Shown here in pieces: positions 1 through 8,864 of a DNA stretch of 64,000 nucleotides. The DNA is from Peredibacter starrii. GTDB lineage: Bacteria > Bdellovibrionota > Bacteriovoracia > Bacteriovoracales > Bacteriovoracaceae. The notes beneath the pieces are model-generated. The model was given only the letters and a program-made list of their open reading frames with translations, was not told the origin of the DNA and made no database searches. The position numbers and the translations under genes were made by a program. The stretch covers positions 868,001 through 932,000 of the forward strand of contig NZ_CP139487.1 in the NCBI RefSeq assembly GCF_034259205.1, written 5' to 3'. Numbering within the stretch: the stretch's first letter is position 1; every line of letters starts with the position of its first letter.

Positions 1-542
1 ATCAAACTCCTTCAAAGGTCTACCAAATCATGGTGTCCAGTCAGTCATACCTCATTTCAAGTGCGCTCTTAGGAATTCTTGGGCAGCACCGTGAAAAGGA
101 TTTTAATCCTGCTGCCTTTTTGAAAGACGCGCAGGCAGAGATTGAGACCATTAATGGAGCGAAGAAGAAAAAATCAGAAGTAGAAGTGACGGTTCTTGAA
201 TTAGACCTGGGCACGTTAGAGCTTAAACTTCATTCACCAAACAAGCCTGAGTTATATAGTCAACAGAATGGTCGCATTGAGTTGGCCCGCGATAAAGGAT
301 ACAAGCTTTCTAAAGGAGAGAAATTTATTGTTTTCTCTCCGGGATTCATCTTTAATTGGAAAGAAGGGCATCCCAATAAAAACATTCATGATTTCCTAAA
401 AAGTCATGAGAAGTTGAACGCTTCTGAGACCTTGTCAGAGCTTTTCTTCCAGTTAAAAGACGGGAAGGAAAGTCAGTTCCTAACAAAAGACGCGACCGTA
501 GTAGTGATGGAGGTTAACCGTCATGGCATTCATAAAGTTTAG
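1..542 (+). CDS. SpoIIE/PP2C-type protein phosphatase, C-terminal part
   Basis: The gene enters from the left edge, and the frame is open from base 3 with no stop, so the methionine at base 30 is internal rather than the start. What remains (about 180 residues) has the layout of a SpoIIE/RsbU-like PPM phosphatase C-terminus: strand-rich segments (EVEVTVLELDLGTLELKL) followed by KLSKGEKFIVFSPGF, which corresponds to the GDxLlLYTDGl block that ends in the metal-binding region of the family. In this copy the usual Asp-Gly is replaced by Pro-Gly, so activity is uncertain. Enzymes of this family dephosphorylate serine/threonine residues, often on anti-sigma antagonist proteins. The 3' end overlaps the next gene by 20 bases, suggesting translational coupling. 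Family call is moderate; substrate unknown. Confidence 0.5.
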   Translation, partial: QTPSKVYQIMVSSQSYLISSALLGILGQHREKDFNPAAFLKDAQAEIETINGAKKKKSEVEVTVLELDLGTLELKLHSPNKPELYSQQNGRIELARDKGYKLSKGEKFIVFSPGFIFNWKEGHPNKNIHDFLKSHEKLNASETLSELFFQLKDGKESQFLTKDATVVVMEVNRHGIHKV

Positions 543-1185
543 TTTTTTATTTCTAGTGCTTGTAAGTAGTGCTTTTGCACAAACCCGTTTCAGCTCTAAG
601 AGTTGTTTGGATGCTACTTACAAAATGAAAATGGTTCAGAAGGGCCCGCTCTTTGGTCTTCTGAAACAAGAATTTGTGATTGATAAAAAGAACTGTATCG
701 TTCGTATCTCACATAAAAAATATCTTCCGAAAGAATGGATCGTGGATGTTTGTCGTGAGCCGGTTCACATCAAAGTAACTTCCGCCACAGGCGTTGATGT
801 TGCCAAGAAAGAGTCTGAGTGCATTCACCAGGACAAATCGAAAGACACATCAGACTTTTGTTCACAATACTTCGACATGATGGATGTGATTCAAGACGAT
901 GGTCTGATTTTTGCTGAAGGTGACCGCGATAATCTAAATTCAGATCACGGAAAAACTTTTTGTACTTATCTTTTAATGAAGAAATATTTGAATGATTCAG
1001 TGGTGTTCAGCCGCTATACAGAAGTTCCGGATATTTTCTCTGAGAAGGCGAAGGAAGTAACTCCTGCTCCGGTTGTTCCATCGGCACCGGTAGATCCTAA
1101 GAAAGAAAATCAGGAAGCGAAGTTAACAACGCCTCCTGAAGTTCCTGTTAAAACAACATTAGACGCGACTAAAAGCGTGCTCTAA
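523..1185 (+). CDS. Secreted protein of unknown function with proline-rich tail
   Basis: 220 residues. Residues 1-19 (MAFIKFSFLFLVLVSSAFA) form a clear signal peptide with an Ala-x-Ala cleavage site before Gln20. The mature part has several cysteines (for example in KSCLDATY, DFCSQYF and KTFCTYL) that could form disulfides in the periplasm, and a Pro/Ala/Lys-rich tail from about residue 185 that is probably disordered. The start lies inside the upstream phosphatase gene. The 3' end overlaps the convergent cystathionine enzyme gene by 27 bases. I do not recognise the family. Confidence 0.7.
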   Translation: MAFIKFSFLFLVLVSSAFAQTRFSSKSCLDATYKMKMVQKGPLFGLLKQEFVIDKKNCIVRISHKKYLPKEWIVDVCREPVHIKVTSATGVDVAKKESECIHQDKSKDTSDFCSQYFDMMDVIQDDGLIFAEGDRDNLNSDHGKTFCTYLLMKKYLNDSVVFSRYTEVPDIFSEKAKEVTPAPVVPSAPVDPKKENQEAKLTTPPEVPVKTTLDATKSVL

Positions 1186-2316
1186 GTCCTTCACTAAATC
1201 ATCACAATCCTCAATACCAACTGAGAGACGGATTAGGTTATCAAAAATACCTAGTCCTTCTCTTACATTTTTAGGAATCGAAGCGTGAGTCATGATGGCC
1301 GGGTGATCCACAAGAGATTCAACACCACCAAGTGATTCAGCAAGAGCAAATAGTTTTACGTTCTCAAGGAATTTACGAGATTCATCAATTCCACCTTTGA
1401 TGAAGAATGTAATCATCCCGCCGGCACCCTTCATTTGCTTCTGAGCAAGTTCATATTGAGGGTGAGACTTAAGACCAGGATAAATAACTCTTTCAACTTT
1501 CGGATGCTTCTCAAGAAAGTTAGCGATTTTCATCGCGTTTTCCTGGTGAGCTTTCATTCTTACGGCAAGAGTCTTGATCCCACGGATAACTAACCATGAA
1601 TCAAATGGCGACTGAGATGGGCCAATGGCATTCTGATAGAAGAAGATTTTCTCTTTGATTTCATCAGAGTTAAACATCAATGCCCCACCAACAACGTCTG
1701 AGTGACCGTTGATGAATTTTGTCATTGAGTGAAGAACAATATCAGCACCGTGATCAAGAGGGTTCTGGAAATACGGGCTCATGAACGTGTTATCTACAAC
1801 AGTTAAAGCGCCTACTTTTTTAGCAAGTGCCGCAATCGCCTTGATATCTGAAATTTTAAGAAGAGGGTTTGTTGGAGTTTCAAGCCAAACAAGTGCCGGC
1901 TTCGTCTCGTTGATTTCTTTTTCAAGTTTCACCAGATCAGTCGTATCTACGAACTTGTATTGGTGAATGTCATTGAAAACTTTTGAGAACAAACGGTAAG
2001 TACCGCCATATACATCGTCCCCACAAAGGATCTTTGAACCTTTTGGAAGCATATGCATGATAAGTGAAGAAGCTGAAAGACCAGAAGCTGTTACGAAACA
2101 GTGCTTAGCATTTTCAAGTGATGCAAGACACTCCTGCAGACGAGTACGAGTCGGGTTGTGAGAACGTGTGTACTCATAACCTTTGTGCTCACCTGGAGAA
2201 CTCTGCACATAAGTCGAAGTTTGGAAGATAGGGGGCATGATCGCGCCAGTTACTGGATCCGGCTCGCCACCTACGTGGATAACTTTCGTTTCGAATTTCA
2301 TTTCTTTCATACTCAT
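1159..2316 (-). CDS. Cystathionine gamma-lyase/synthase family PLP enzyme
   Basis: 385 residues, the usual length for Cys/Met-metabolism PLP enzymes. Visible family features are the Tyr-Arg phosphate-binding segment YEYTRSHNPTRTRL (about 48-60), the cofactor aspartate in VVDNTF (about 173-178), and the Schiff-base lysine K200 in HSMTKFINGHSDVVGG. The C-terminus (SLGGVESLVDHPAIMTHAS, then RLSVGIEDCDDL) is very like cystathionine gamma-lyases, including the animal enzymes, so lyase activity (cystathionine to cysteine, ammonia and 2-oxobutyrate) is more likely than synthase, but sequence alone does not settle it. It starts 3 bases after the gshA-type gene, so the pair probably feeds cysteine into gamma-glutamylcysteine. 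Cytosolic. Confidence 0.9.
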   Translation of the reverse strand: MSMKEMKFETKVIHVGGEPDPVTGAIMPPIFQTSTYVQSSPGEHKGYEYTRSHNPTRTRLQECLASLENAKHCFVTASGLSASSLIMHMLPKGSKILCGDDVYGGTYRLFSKVFNDIHQYKFVDTTDLVKLEKEINETKPALVWLETPTNPLLKISDIKAIAALAKKVGALTVVDNTFMSPYFQNPLDHGADIVLHSMTKFINGHSDVVGGALMFNSDEIKEKIFFYQNAIGPSQSPFDSWLVIRGIKTLAVRMKAHQENAMKIANFLEKHPKVERVIYPGLKSHPQYELAQKQMKGAGGMITFFIKGGIDESRKFLENVKLFALAESLGGVESLVDHPAIMTHASIPKNVREGLGIFDNLIRLSVGIEDCDDLVKDLEHAFSRV

Positions 2317-2319
2317 TAC

Positions 2320-3555
2320 TTACTCCATCAATTCTTTCATTTCATACGAAGCGGCCAGGGTCGAAAGGCGGGCAATCACCGAGTACACAGCTTCCTTTAT
2401 TTTATGATCGCAATCTTGTTTAACATCCGAAAGGCAAAGTTTCTGATAAATCATACCTTGTGAGTTAAGGTTTGCCTGCGTGCCTTTTAGAGGATTTGTT
2501 CTCATGAAGCCACCAGAACTCTTTCCATTAACCAGATAGATCGTTACTTCTGCCGGTGCATCGTCATATTTAACCACTGTTTCCACACCTTCCTGGATCA
2601 GAACTGATGTGAACTTAAGGTTGTTTTTGCCAACATCCATTTTGTTACGGCCTTTGCGGTTCATCGAGCGAATTTCTTCGCCGCTTGAAACCACTGAAAT
2701 CCCCATGCCGTAAGTCCCTTGCGAGGCCTTGGCAAATACTGATGAACCGGCCGGAAGAGTGGCCAGAAGTTTATCTACTTCATTTCCTAGCTCATCCAGA
2801 CCTTCCTTCGTGTTGAAATCAATGTTCTCAACGTATGAGAAGTGGGCCTGAATCAAATCGGGATTAATGCCGAAGTGATTAGCGAAAGCGTTGGCGGTCT
2901 CACGGTAGTGTTTGAAGTGATGGATCTTCTGGCGTTTAAACCATCCAACATACGGAGAAGGAAGAACAGGGGTCTTAATTGATTTCCAATCAACTTCCAG
3001 AGGAACTGATTGATCGTTATTAAGAACAACTGCTTCAAAATCAAATTTCACACCTGGAGTGTAAGAGATGAACTGACCGTCCTGAACTTGAGCTCGGTGA
3101 ATTTCAATCTTGTGACCCGAGAAAGATTCAAGGACCGCAACATCTCCACCGATTTCCACAAACAGGTTTGAATCAGGTGAGAAGAAAATCACATTCGCGT
3201 CTGACATCTCAATGGTTGATTTGAGTTTATACAAGTGATCAAGATAGTACTTATTTTTTGTATGAGATTCCGGAAGGATTCCCACGCGATTTAAGTTTGG
3301 TTTAATTTGATCAAATCTTTCACGAAAGTGATCTGCACAGAAAAGAAGATCTTTGCTGCAAAGGTTGTTGAAACCGGCCGGATACATATTGTGATCTACG
3401 GGAGCAAACTTCGTTTTACTTTCTCTCACATCAACACTTGAAGTAAGGGGTTGGGGCAGGGCCGCCTGGGCCTTATCAATCCATTCATTGATGGCATTGA
3501 GGTTATGGCAGAAGAACTGTTCAAGCTCTGCCTTCGTGTTCACTTTAAACGACAT
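2320..3555 (-). CDS. gshA: Glutamate-cysteine ligase, GshA family of the Acidithiobacillus type
   Basis: 411 residues. The segment VDVRESKTKFAPVDHNMYPA followed by GFNNL, and the later KASQGTYGMGISVV, match the signature blocks of the small non-canonical glutamate-cysteine ligase family (Pfam GshA, TIGR02049) rather than the E. coli or plant types. The reaction is ATP-dependent ligation of glutamate to cysteine, the first step of glutathione synthesis. No gshB is seen in the window. The start overlaps the end of the upstream ArsA-like ATPase by 11 bases, and the cystathionine enzyme follows 3 bases downstream, so these are probably one transcript linking cysteine supply to thiol synthesis. 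The family call rests on remembered motifs and is fairly secure. Confidence 0.8.
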   Translation of the reverse strand: MSFKVNTKAELEQFFCHNLNAINEWIDKAQAALPQPLTSSVDVRESKTKFAPVDHNMYPAGFNNLCSKDLLFCADHFRERFDQIKPNLNRVGILPESHTKNKYYLDHLYKLKSTIEMSDANVIFFSPDSNLFVEIGGDVAVLESFSGHKIEIHRAQVQDGQFISYTPGVKFDFEAVVLNNDQSVPLEVDWKSIKTPVLPSPYVGWFKRQKIHHFKHYRETANAFANHFGINPDLIQAHFSYVENIDFNTKEGLDELGNEVDKLLATLPAGSSVFAKASQGTYGMGISVVSSGEEIRSMNRKGRNKMDVGKNNLKFTSVLIQEGVETVVKYDDAPAEVTIYLVNGKSSGGFMRTNPLKGTQANLNSQGMIYQKLCLSDVKQDCDHKIKEAVYSVIARLSTLAASYEMKELME

Positions 3556-4591
3556 AGGACTTCCATTTTTCTGTAAGATGTTGAATATGATCTGTAGGTG
3601 AGAGACTAATCACCTCAGGGAATTCCAGTACCTCTGGAAATAACCCTCTTAACTGTTGTTTCAAAGATATTTCTTTACCCTCTAGGGATTTTTTTACATT
3701 ATTCAGCGATTCATCACTCGGAGACCAGCCTCTAAGCTCCTGCTCTAGGCATTTATTAAGCACCAGATAATGGTCTTGATGAATAAACTCACTGGCGTGG
3801 GACTTCATTTCCACTGCTTCCTGGGCCTTTCCTTGCTCTACCGACGTCACTAAGAACCAATTACATTCTGTGCGTGACTTTAATTTGTCTTGCAGGGCCA
3901 GCCCCTTCATGAAAGCTTCACGTGATTGATAAATAATGTGAATGGCCTGGATGAAATCATCAATAAATTCTGCTCCTGTGACGTTTTGAAGATAACCCAG
4001 GAGTTTTCTCACACCACTTGAAACGATTTTATTGATAAGACCAAAACCAAAAACTTTTTTACCGGCAGAAGCGGTCTTCTGTGAAAGATAACTAAAAATC
4101 TCTACGAAGTTCTGATTAAAGAAAGAACGGATTTTACCTACGCCTTCCAAAAAGTCCAGAAAGTGTGCACCTGGTGGAGTATCTAAGACCACCACATCAT
4201 ACTTTCCGGTCTCAAATTGCATCTGCACTTCGACCAAAGACAAAATTTCATTCATTCCACCATAGGGACGGGAAAGAATTTGAACAATGCGGTTACTGGC
4301 CAGATCAGGAGTGTTGTATTGACGGGCCATGCGCTGAATGGTTTTTTCCGGAGACATGAGAAGAGCATCAAGCTTCAAACCTTGAAGTTCAACCGAAGTC
4401 ACGTCACCGACGTGTTCACCTTTCAAACCAAGAAGATCTTTTAAACGTTTGGCGGGATCAATGGTGATGAGAAGAACTCGCTTTCCCATCTGAGAAAGAT
4501 TGAGGGCGCGCGACGTTGCCAGAGTTGTTTTACCAACTCCGCCCGTACCACAAAATATCTCGAACGATTTGATTTCGAGGCCCACATTCAA
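3545..4591 (-). CDS. ArsA-like (GET3/ArsA family) ATPase, copy 1
   Basis: 348 residues. A deviant Walker A (P-loop) CGTGGVGKTTLA sits at residues 14-25, followed by the switch-like VVVLDTPPGAHFLDFLEG, which corresponds to the DTAPTGHTLRLL block of ArsA/Get3. The TIDPAKRLKDLLGL segment after strand 2 is also typical. One ATPase domain only, so it should dimerise, perhaps with the neighbouring second copy. No arsenic resistance genes (arsB, arsR, arsC) are nearby, so an arsenite pump role is unlikely. Paired ArsA-like ATPases are common in Bdellovibrio and myxobacteria with no settled role. It sits between the second ATPase and gshA in one minus-strand operon. Confidence 0.85.
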   Translation of the reverse strand: MNVGLEIKSFEIFCGTGGVGKTTLATSRALNLSQMGKRVLLITIDPAKRLKDLLGLKGEHVGDVTSVELQGLKLDALLMSPEKTIQRMARQYNTPDLASNRIVQILSRPYGGMNEILSLVEVQMQFETGKYDVVVLDTPPGAHFLDFLEGVGKIRSFFNQNFVEIFSYLSQKTASAGKKVFGFGLINKIVSSGVRKLLGYLQNVTGAEFIDDFIQAIHIIYQSREAFMKGLALQDKLKSRTECNWFLVTSVEQGKAQEAVEMKSHASEFIHQDHYLVLNKCLEQELRGWSPSDESLNNVKKSLEGKEISLKQQLRGLFPEVLEFPEVISLSPTDHIQHLTEKWKSYVV

Positions 4592-4612
4592 TCCTTTGAA
4601 AGCCTCTCTATT

Positions 4613-5431
4613 CTATATGAGTTTTGAGAGAGACCCAACTAAATCCGACTCGATGGATTTAGTGTCATTTCCGAGTGAATGAGGAAGGATGCATTGCATT
4701 TCAGATTGGTGCTCTTCAACCAAGCGTTTTTCATTTAACGCTTTTTCACGAAGCCCTTGCGGCACTTCTTCAAATTTTCCCTCGAGAAGGGGATAAAGGC
4801 AGTTATTCACTGTGATGTCGACATCAACAGGTGTTCTCTCTCGAAGACCAGTGCGAAGTTCCTGTGCCTCTTGCCAAGACATGAGGCTCGGTAAACTTAC
4901 GACATGAATTTTCGTATAGCTTGGATCATTTAAGCGGCCAAGCATTTTTGTGGCGTCATCAAAGACAATTCCACTCTCAAAAATTTGTTTAAAGTTAGTG
5001 GTTGATTCCACCATTGTTAACGCGTGCCCGGATGCCGGTGCATCGAGTACAATTGTGAGACGAGGATTTTCTTTACCCATCTCGAGAATTTTTCCGAGGT
5101 AAATGAGATAACTAAAACCTGGAACCATGTTGATCAAGGCGCGGAAAAACGGAGTTTTTACAATCCATCCGCCGACCATTTTTGAATTGAGTCTTTTTTC
5201 AATATAACCGCGGGCACTCTCTTCTAAGTCGAGAGCAATTTCTTTCACGCCTTCATGCATGCGCTCAGTGGAACCGGTGGAGGTTTCACCCATCGCTTGA
5301 TTTTTAAATGTGAGGTAAACAGCTTCGTGATCGTGCTCAACGAGATATTTTACGAATGCGCGAGAAAGAGTGGTTTTTCCCACGCCGCCTTTCCCAGTGA
5401 AGATATAAAGACGACGTGGTTTTTGTTCCAT
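4613..5431 (-). CDS. ArsA-like ATPase, copy 2 (short form)
   Basis: 272 residues, shorter than copy 1. The P-loop FTGKGGVGKTTLS lies at residues 11-23 and contains the ArsA/MinD-type signature lysine. The nucleotide-sensing block reads TIVLDAPASGHALTMVES. The start codon overlaps the stop of the upstream beta-barrel gene by one base (TGATG), so translation is coupled. The tandem arrangement with copy 1 (21 bases apart) suggests that the two proteins form a heterodimer equivalent to the two halves of ArsA. The operon order beta-barrel, ATPase, ATPase suggests a role connected with an envelope protein, which is inference. Confidence 0.85.
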   Translation of the reverse strand: MEQKPRRLYIFTGKGGVGKTTLSRAFVKYLVEHDHEAVYLTFKNQAMGETSTGSTERMHEGVKEIALDLEESARGYIEKRLNSKMVGGWIVKTPFFRALINMVPGFSYLIYLGKILEMGKENPRLTIVLDAPASGHALTMVESTTNFKQIFESGIVFDDATKMLGRLNDPSYTKIHVVSLPSLMSWQEAQELRTGLRERTPVDVDITVNNCLYPLLEGKFEEVPQGLREKALNEKRLVEEHQSEMQCILPHSLGNDTKSIESDLVGSLSKLI

Positions 5432-6168
5432 CAGAAGAGGTACATTCCTGTGATGAGCATTTTAAAGTAGTAACCTTTCAGGTCCGATTGATTGTCTTGT
5501 TGAACTTTGAAAGGCCAGTGCATTTGTCCCAAAACACCCACAACGTAGTGTTCGTTGAGGCGAAGATCCACACCCGCACCAAAGTTCGCACCAAAAGTAA
5601 CTTTCTGATCAGACCATTTTGCCTTGCCTTGATCGTTCACACGCTTAGCTCTTGGGGCATAAAAGCCCAGACCACCCAAAAAGTAGGGAGAAAGATTGTC
5701 GTATTCAACGAAACGACCTTTGATTGAGGTAGCTAGACCCATCACTTTCATTCTCTCATTATCATTTTTGTGCTCAGACATGTGAGCGTTCACCAGTAAA
5801 TCGAACGAATAACTGGCGGCATATGAATAAAACAGGTCCGCCGTGATTTTGTCATCGCCGTACTTGCCATAATTCCCCATCAGGAAAGTTTGACCCAAAC
5901 CAACACCTAGACCGTGCTGACGCAGTTGTCTTGGTGAACTAGCACGAAGAGCCGCATCATTGGCCTCTTTTTCTTCCGCTTCACGTTCTCTTACCAGATT
6001 AGATTTTTTAATTTCTGGCTGCTCAGAAAGTTCCTGCGAAGTATTAGGGGTCTTGATTTTTGGGGAGAAGGCTTTTGGCTCATTAGTTTGAGCTAGAGAA
6101 AGAGAAGGGCTTAAAAAACACATGGCCGCAAAAGCGGCCATGAGCATTACAGAATTTTTTTTACTCAT
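5431..6168 (-). CDS. Outer-membrane beta-barrel protein, OmpA/OmpW-like size
   Basis: 245 residues. Residues 1-26 form a signal peptide ending LSLAQ. A charged, probably disordered linker (about 27-85, rich in Glu, Lys and Ala) follows, then alternating hydrophobic strands with many Gly and aromatic residues (LGVGLGQTFLMGNYGKYG, YFLGGLGFYAPRAKRV, VTFGANFGAGVDLRL). The last residue is Phe (TGMYLF), the usual C-terminal signal for barrel assembly by Bam. The barrel is probably eight-stranded. It is the first gene of the cluster with the two ArsA-like ATPases. Function unknown; it belongs to a broad class of outer-membrane proteins. Confidence 0.75.
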   Translation of the reverse strand: MSKKNSVMLMAAFAAMCFLSPSLSLAQTNEPKAFSPKIKTPNTSQELSEQPEIKKSNLVREREAEEKEANDAALRASSPRQLRQHGLGVGLGQTFLMGNYGKYGDDKITADLFYSYAASYSFDLLVNAHMSEHKNDNERMKVMGLATSIKGRFVEYDNLSPYFLGGLGFYAPRAKRVNDQGKAKWSDQKVTFGANFGAGVDLRLNEHYVVGVLGQMHWPFKVQQDNQSDLKGYYFKMLITGMYLF

Positions 6169-6177
6169 GAACTAAGA

Positions 6178-6573
6178 TTAGTTCAAAGTAGCAGAATTTT
6201 CCATAGAAGAGTTAAGACCAGCTACGAAAGCAGGCTTGAAATCTTCAGCAACAACAGCTGCTGGGATATCGAAAGTAAGGTTTAGCTTACCTTCTAGAGC
6301 ACCGATATAACCAGTAAGAGTGCCTTCTTCAGAGCGGATTACACGCTTAAGAAGCTCAGTGTTTCCTGGCTTAAGAGACTTACGCTCTTGATCGAAAAGA
6401 AGCTGGATCTGAGTCATATAAGTGATGTCGTTTTTAGACTTATTGTCGATAACTTGGATTTCGTGACCTTCGCGGATGATCTGAGCGATCTCTTCGAGAG
6501 TTACATAGCAGCTTTGGAAAGTGTCGTAGAGCTTGCGGTTCTGGTAACGCTTGATGATACGTACGTCTTTCAT
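6178..6573 (-). CDS. PhaR-like regulator, PHB/PHA accumulation DNA-binding domain
   Basis: 131 residues. The first 65 residues match the PHB_acc_N domain: IIKRYQNRKLYDTFQSCYVT, then LEEIAQIIREGHEIQVIDNK and DITYMTQIQLLFDQER. In polyhydroxyalkanoate producers this domain binds DNA and polymer granules and represses phasin genes. No PHA synthase or phasin gene is present in the window, and proteins of this family are also found in bacteria without PHA, so the target is uncertain. The C-terminal 60 residues are less conserved. It is separated from the downstream beta-barrel gene by 9 bases and may head that operon. Confidence 0.85.
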   Translation of the reverse strand: MKDVRIIKRYQNRKLYDTFQSCYVTLEEIAQIIREGHEIQVIDNKSKNDITYMTQIQLLFDQERKSLKPGNTELLKRVIRSEEGTLTGYIGALEGKLNLTFDIPAAVVAEDFKPAFVAGLNSSMENSATLN

Positions 6574-6969
6574 GTTGTTCCCCTAATTTGTGGTTATACC
6601 CTTTTAAATCATTTTAAAGGTACTTACGTTAATAGTTTTTATTGGCAAAAAGAAACAGCGCACTCAAAGAAATATGTTTTTGCGCGCTATCGCTCCGTAG
6701 TTTCGGGTGGGTTTTACTAATACCGCACTTGGCTGTCAACCCAGATGGTCATAAAAAATCCTAAAGATGAAAAAAAATGGTCCGAGGGGGAAAAAATTTC
6801 CTCCCTATGTAAAGGTTACCCTTTGTAAATCAATGGCTTAGGTCATTAAAATGGGCCCAGATTTGTTCTGCGTCAAAAAAATCAATTCCTAAAAAACCAC
6901 CTGTGGAAGCCGATAAAAGTCATAGAGGGAATCCATCGAAGGACTCCGTCTTCAACAGCTGGAAGTTTT
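6574..6969. promoter_or_regulatory. 396-bp divergent control region with inverted repeats
   Basis: This gap separates the minus-strand PhaR-like gene from the plus-strand TPR lipoprotein gene, so it must hold both promoters. I see three inverted repeats: AGCGC (6657-6661) against GCGCT (6684-6688); an imperfect G5/C5 palindrome around a poly-A/T centre at 6785-6806; and AAAGG-TTAC-CCTTT at 6811-6824. I could not assign a confident -35/-10 pair. No open frame with a ribosome binding site is visible. Confidence 0.4.
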
Positions 6970-8826
6970 ATGAAATTTGTCTCTGCCTTGGCCCCAGTTC
7001 TCCTCGCAAGTTCACTCCTAGTAGGTTGTGCTCATAAAATTGAACACAAGGCCCCTCAGCTTTCGGACTTTTCTCCGGAACAAATCGAGCAAATGAATAG
7101 GGACGCTCTGGCGATCGCCTCAAAGCGATTGGAAGAGATGGTGATTCAGGCGAAGGCCAGCCAATCAGGTGTAAATTATTTAGCTACGGACCTTTTCTTG
7201 AAGGCGAATATGTCACTTCTGGAAGGGGATTATGCGACTGCGGTGGTGTTGTTCAAACACGTGGTGGCCCTGGTTCCGAACGATGATTTCCTTCAGAAAA
7301 AGTATGCCATTACGCTTATCCGCACGGGCGATCTACAAGAAGCTCAGGTGGTTTTAGAGCGTCTTTATCAGAAGACAAAAGAAGAGAAGGTCGGGTTAAT
7401 TCTGGCCGGCGTTTATACTGGTGTGGACCAGGAAGAACATGCTCGCAGGATCTACCGTGATCTCCTATCAAACAATCCTAAAAACGAAGATGCCTGTGTC
7501 TTTTTAAGTAAGTCTTTGGCGGTTTCAAAAGAAACAACCAAGGCCCTGGCCCAGCTGAAAAGCTGTGCTGATAAAGATCAGAAGAACGGCATGTACGACT
7601 ACTATGCGGGGAAAATTTTCCTCGACATGGGCAATGTTCCCAAGGCCGTGGCAGCTTTCACTAAGGCCCATGAACGTCAGCCGAGCTTAGGTCAGGCAGT
7701 GAGTGCTCTAGGAATTTTGTTGGAAGAGCGTGAACAACACGAATCGGCGATTAAGATCTATGAAAAGTACCTGAAGGCCCAGCCGAAAGACTCTACGATT
7801 TTGACTCGTATGGTTCAGGTTTTATTCTTGAAAGAAAGATTCGCTGAAGTCATCCCATACGCGGAAAGACTAAGCGATATCGAGCCTGAAAATCTCAATC
7901 TGAAAGTTAAACTTGGTATCCTTTATACTGACGCTAAAAAGTATCCTGAAGCAATCTCGGTCTTCAAAGACCTTCTGGTGGCGGCCCCGCAATCAGACAA
8001 GATTCTTTATTACCTGGGAGCGATTCACCAGGAAATGAGCCAGTATCACGAGTCGATCGAGTACTTCAACCAGATCCCGTCTTCAAGTGGTCTCTATACA
8101 GATAGCTCGGTTCAGATGGCCAATATGCTTTCAACACTTGCTCAAAACGAACACCATGAGAAGGGTGAGACCAAGTGGAAGGACTCTTTTCTTAAGCACG
8201 TGAATGCTAAAATTGAAGAGTTCAAAGACATGAGAGTTGAATTCAGCGTGATCAAATCGGGGTACTTTGAAGGTATCGCAAACTATAAAGAAGCGATGGA
8301 AACGATGATGGTAGTGCAGGACGAGAAGAGCTTCTCGACCCAGCACAAATACTATCTTGCAAACCTCTATGAGAAAGAAAAGAAGTTTGAAGCTTCGACT
8401 GCACTCATCATGGGCATCATTGAAAAAGAACCAAAGAATGCTCATGCCTGGAACTTCCTTGGCTACTCACTTCTAGTGCGTGGTGAGCAAATGGAAAAGG
8501 CCTTCGAGTACATTCAAACCGCTCTGAAAATCAGTCCGGATGATGGTTATATTCGTGACTCTCTTGGCTGGTATTACTTCAAGCAAGGCAACATTAAAAA
8601 AGCGTTATCTGAGCTTGAACTTGCTCAGAAAAAAGTGCCTGACGATGTGGAAATTTTAAAACACCTGGCCGAAGTGCATAAGGAATTAAAAGATTACTCG
8701 CGTGCAAAAACATTCTTAGAGTCAGCATTAAAGCACGTGCGCTATCAGCAAGATCGTTTGGAGATTATGACTGCAATGGAAGAGCTTGATACAAGCCGTC
8801 TTCCTGCCTCAGGAAAACTCGATTAG
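6970..8826 (+). CDS. Tetratricopeptide-repeat lipoprotein
   Basis: 618 residues. The lipobox LLVGC puts the lipidated cysteine at residue 20, so the mature protein is membrane-anchored in the envelope. From about residue 75 to the end it is built of 34-residue TPR units; clear ones include NPKNEDACVFLSKSLAVSKE, AWNFLGYSLLVRGEQMEKAF and DGYIRDSLGWYYFKQGNIKK. Such proteins are scaffolds for protein complexes. In many proteobacteria a long TPR protein lies next to an outer-membrane lipoprotein gene, as here (39 bases downstream). The partner is unknown; the TPR and lipoprotein calls are secure. Confidence 0.9.
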   Translation: MKFVSALAPVLLASSLLVGCAHKIEHKAPQLSDFSPEQIEQMNRDALAIASKRLEEMVIQAKASQSGVNYLATDLFLKANMSLLEGDYATAVVLFKHVVALVPNDDFLQKKYAITLIRTGDLQEAQVVLERLYQKTKEEKVGLILAGVYTGVDQEEHARRIYRDLLSNNPKNEDACVFLSKSLAVSKETTKALAQLKSCADKDQKNGMYDYYAGKIFLDMGNVPKAVAAFTKAHERQPSLGQAVSALGILLEEREQHESAIKIYEKYLKAQPKDSTILTRMVQVLFLKERFAEVIPYAERLSDIEPENLNLKVKLGILYTDAKKYPEAISVFKDLLVAAPQSDKILYYLGAIHQEMSQYHESIEYFNQIPSSSGLYTDSSVQMANMLSTLAQNEHHEKGETKWKDSFLKHVNAKIEEFKDMRVEFSVIKSGYFEGIANYKEAMETMMVVQDEKSFSTQHKYYLANLYEKEKKFEASTALIMGIIEKEPKNAHAWNFLGYSLLVRGEQMEKAFEYIQTALKISPDDGYIRDSLGWYYFKQGNIKKALSELELAQKKVPDDVEILKHLAEVHKELKDYSRAKTFLESALKHVRYQQDRLEIMTAMEELDTSRLPASGKLD

Positions 8827-8864
8827 TCCTTGCGTTTCAATGAAATAGATTTCAATATGGGGTC

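Noticed and set aside
3545-5431. Arsenic resistance operon
   Set aside because: There are two ArsA-like ATPases but no arsB, arsR, arsC or arsD gene nearby.
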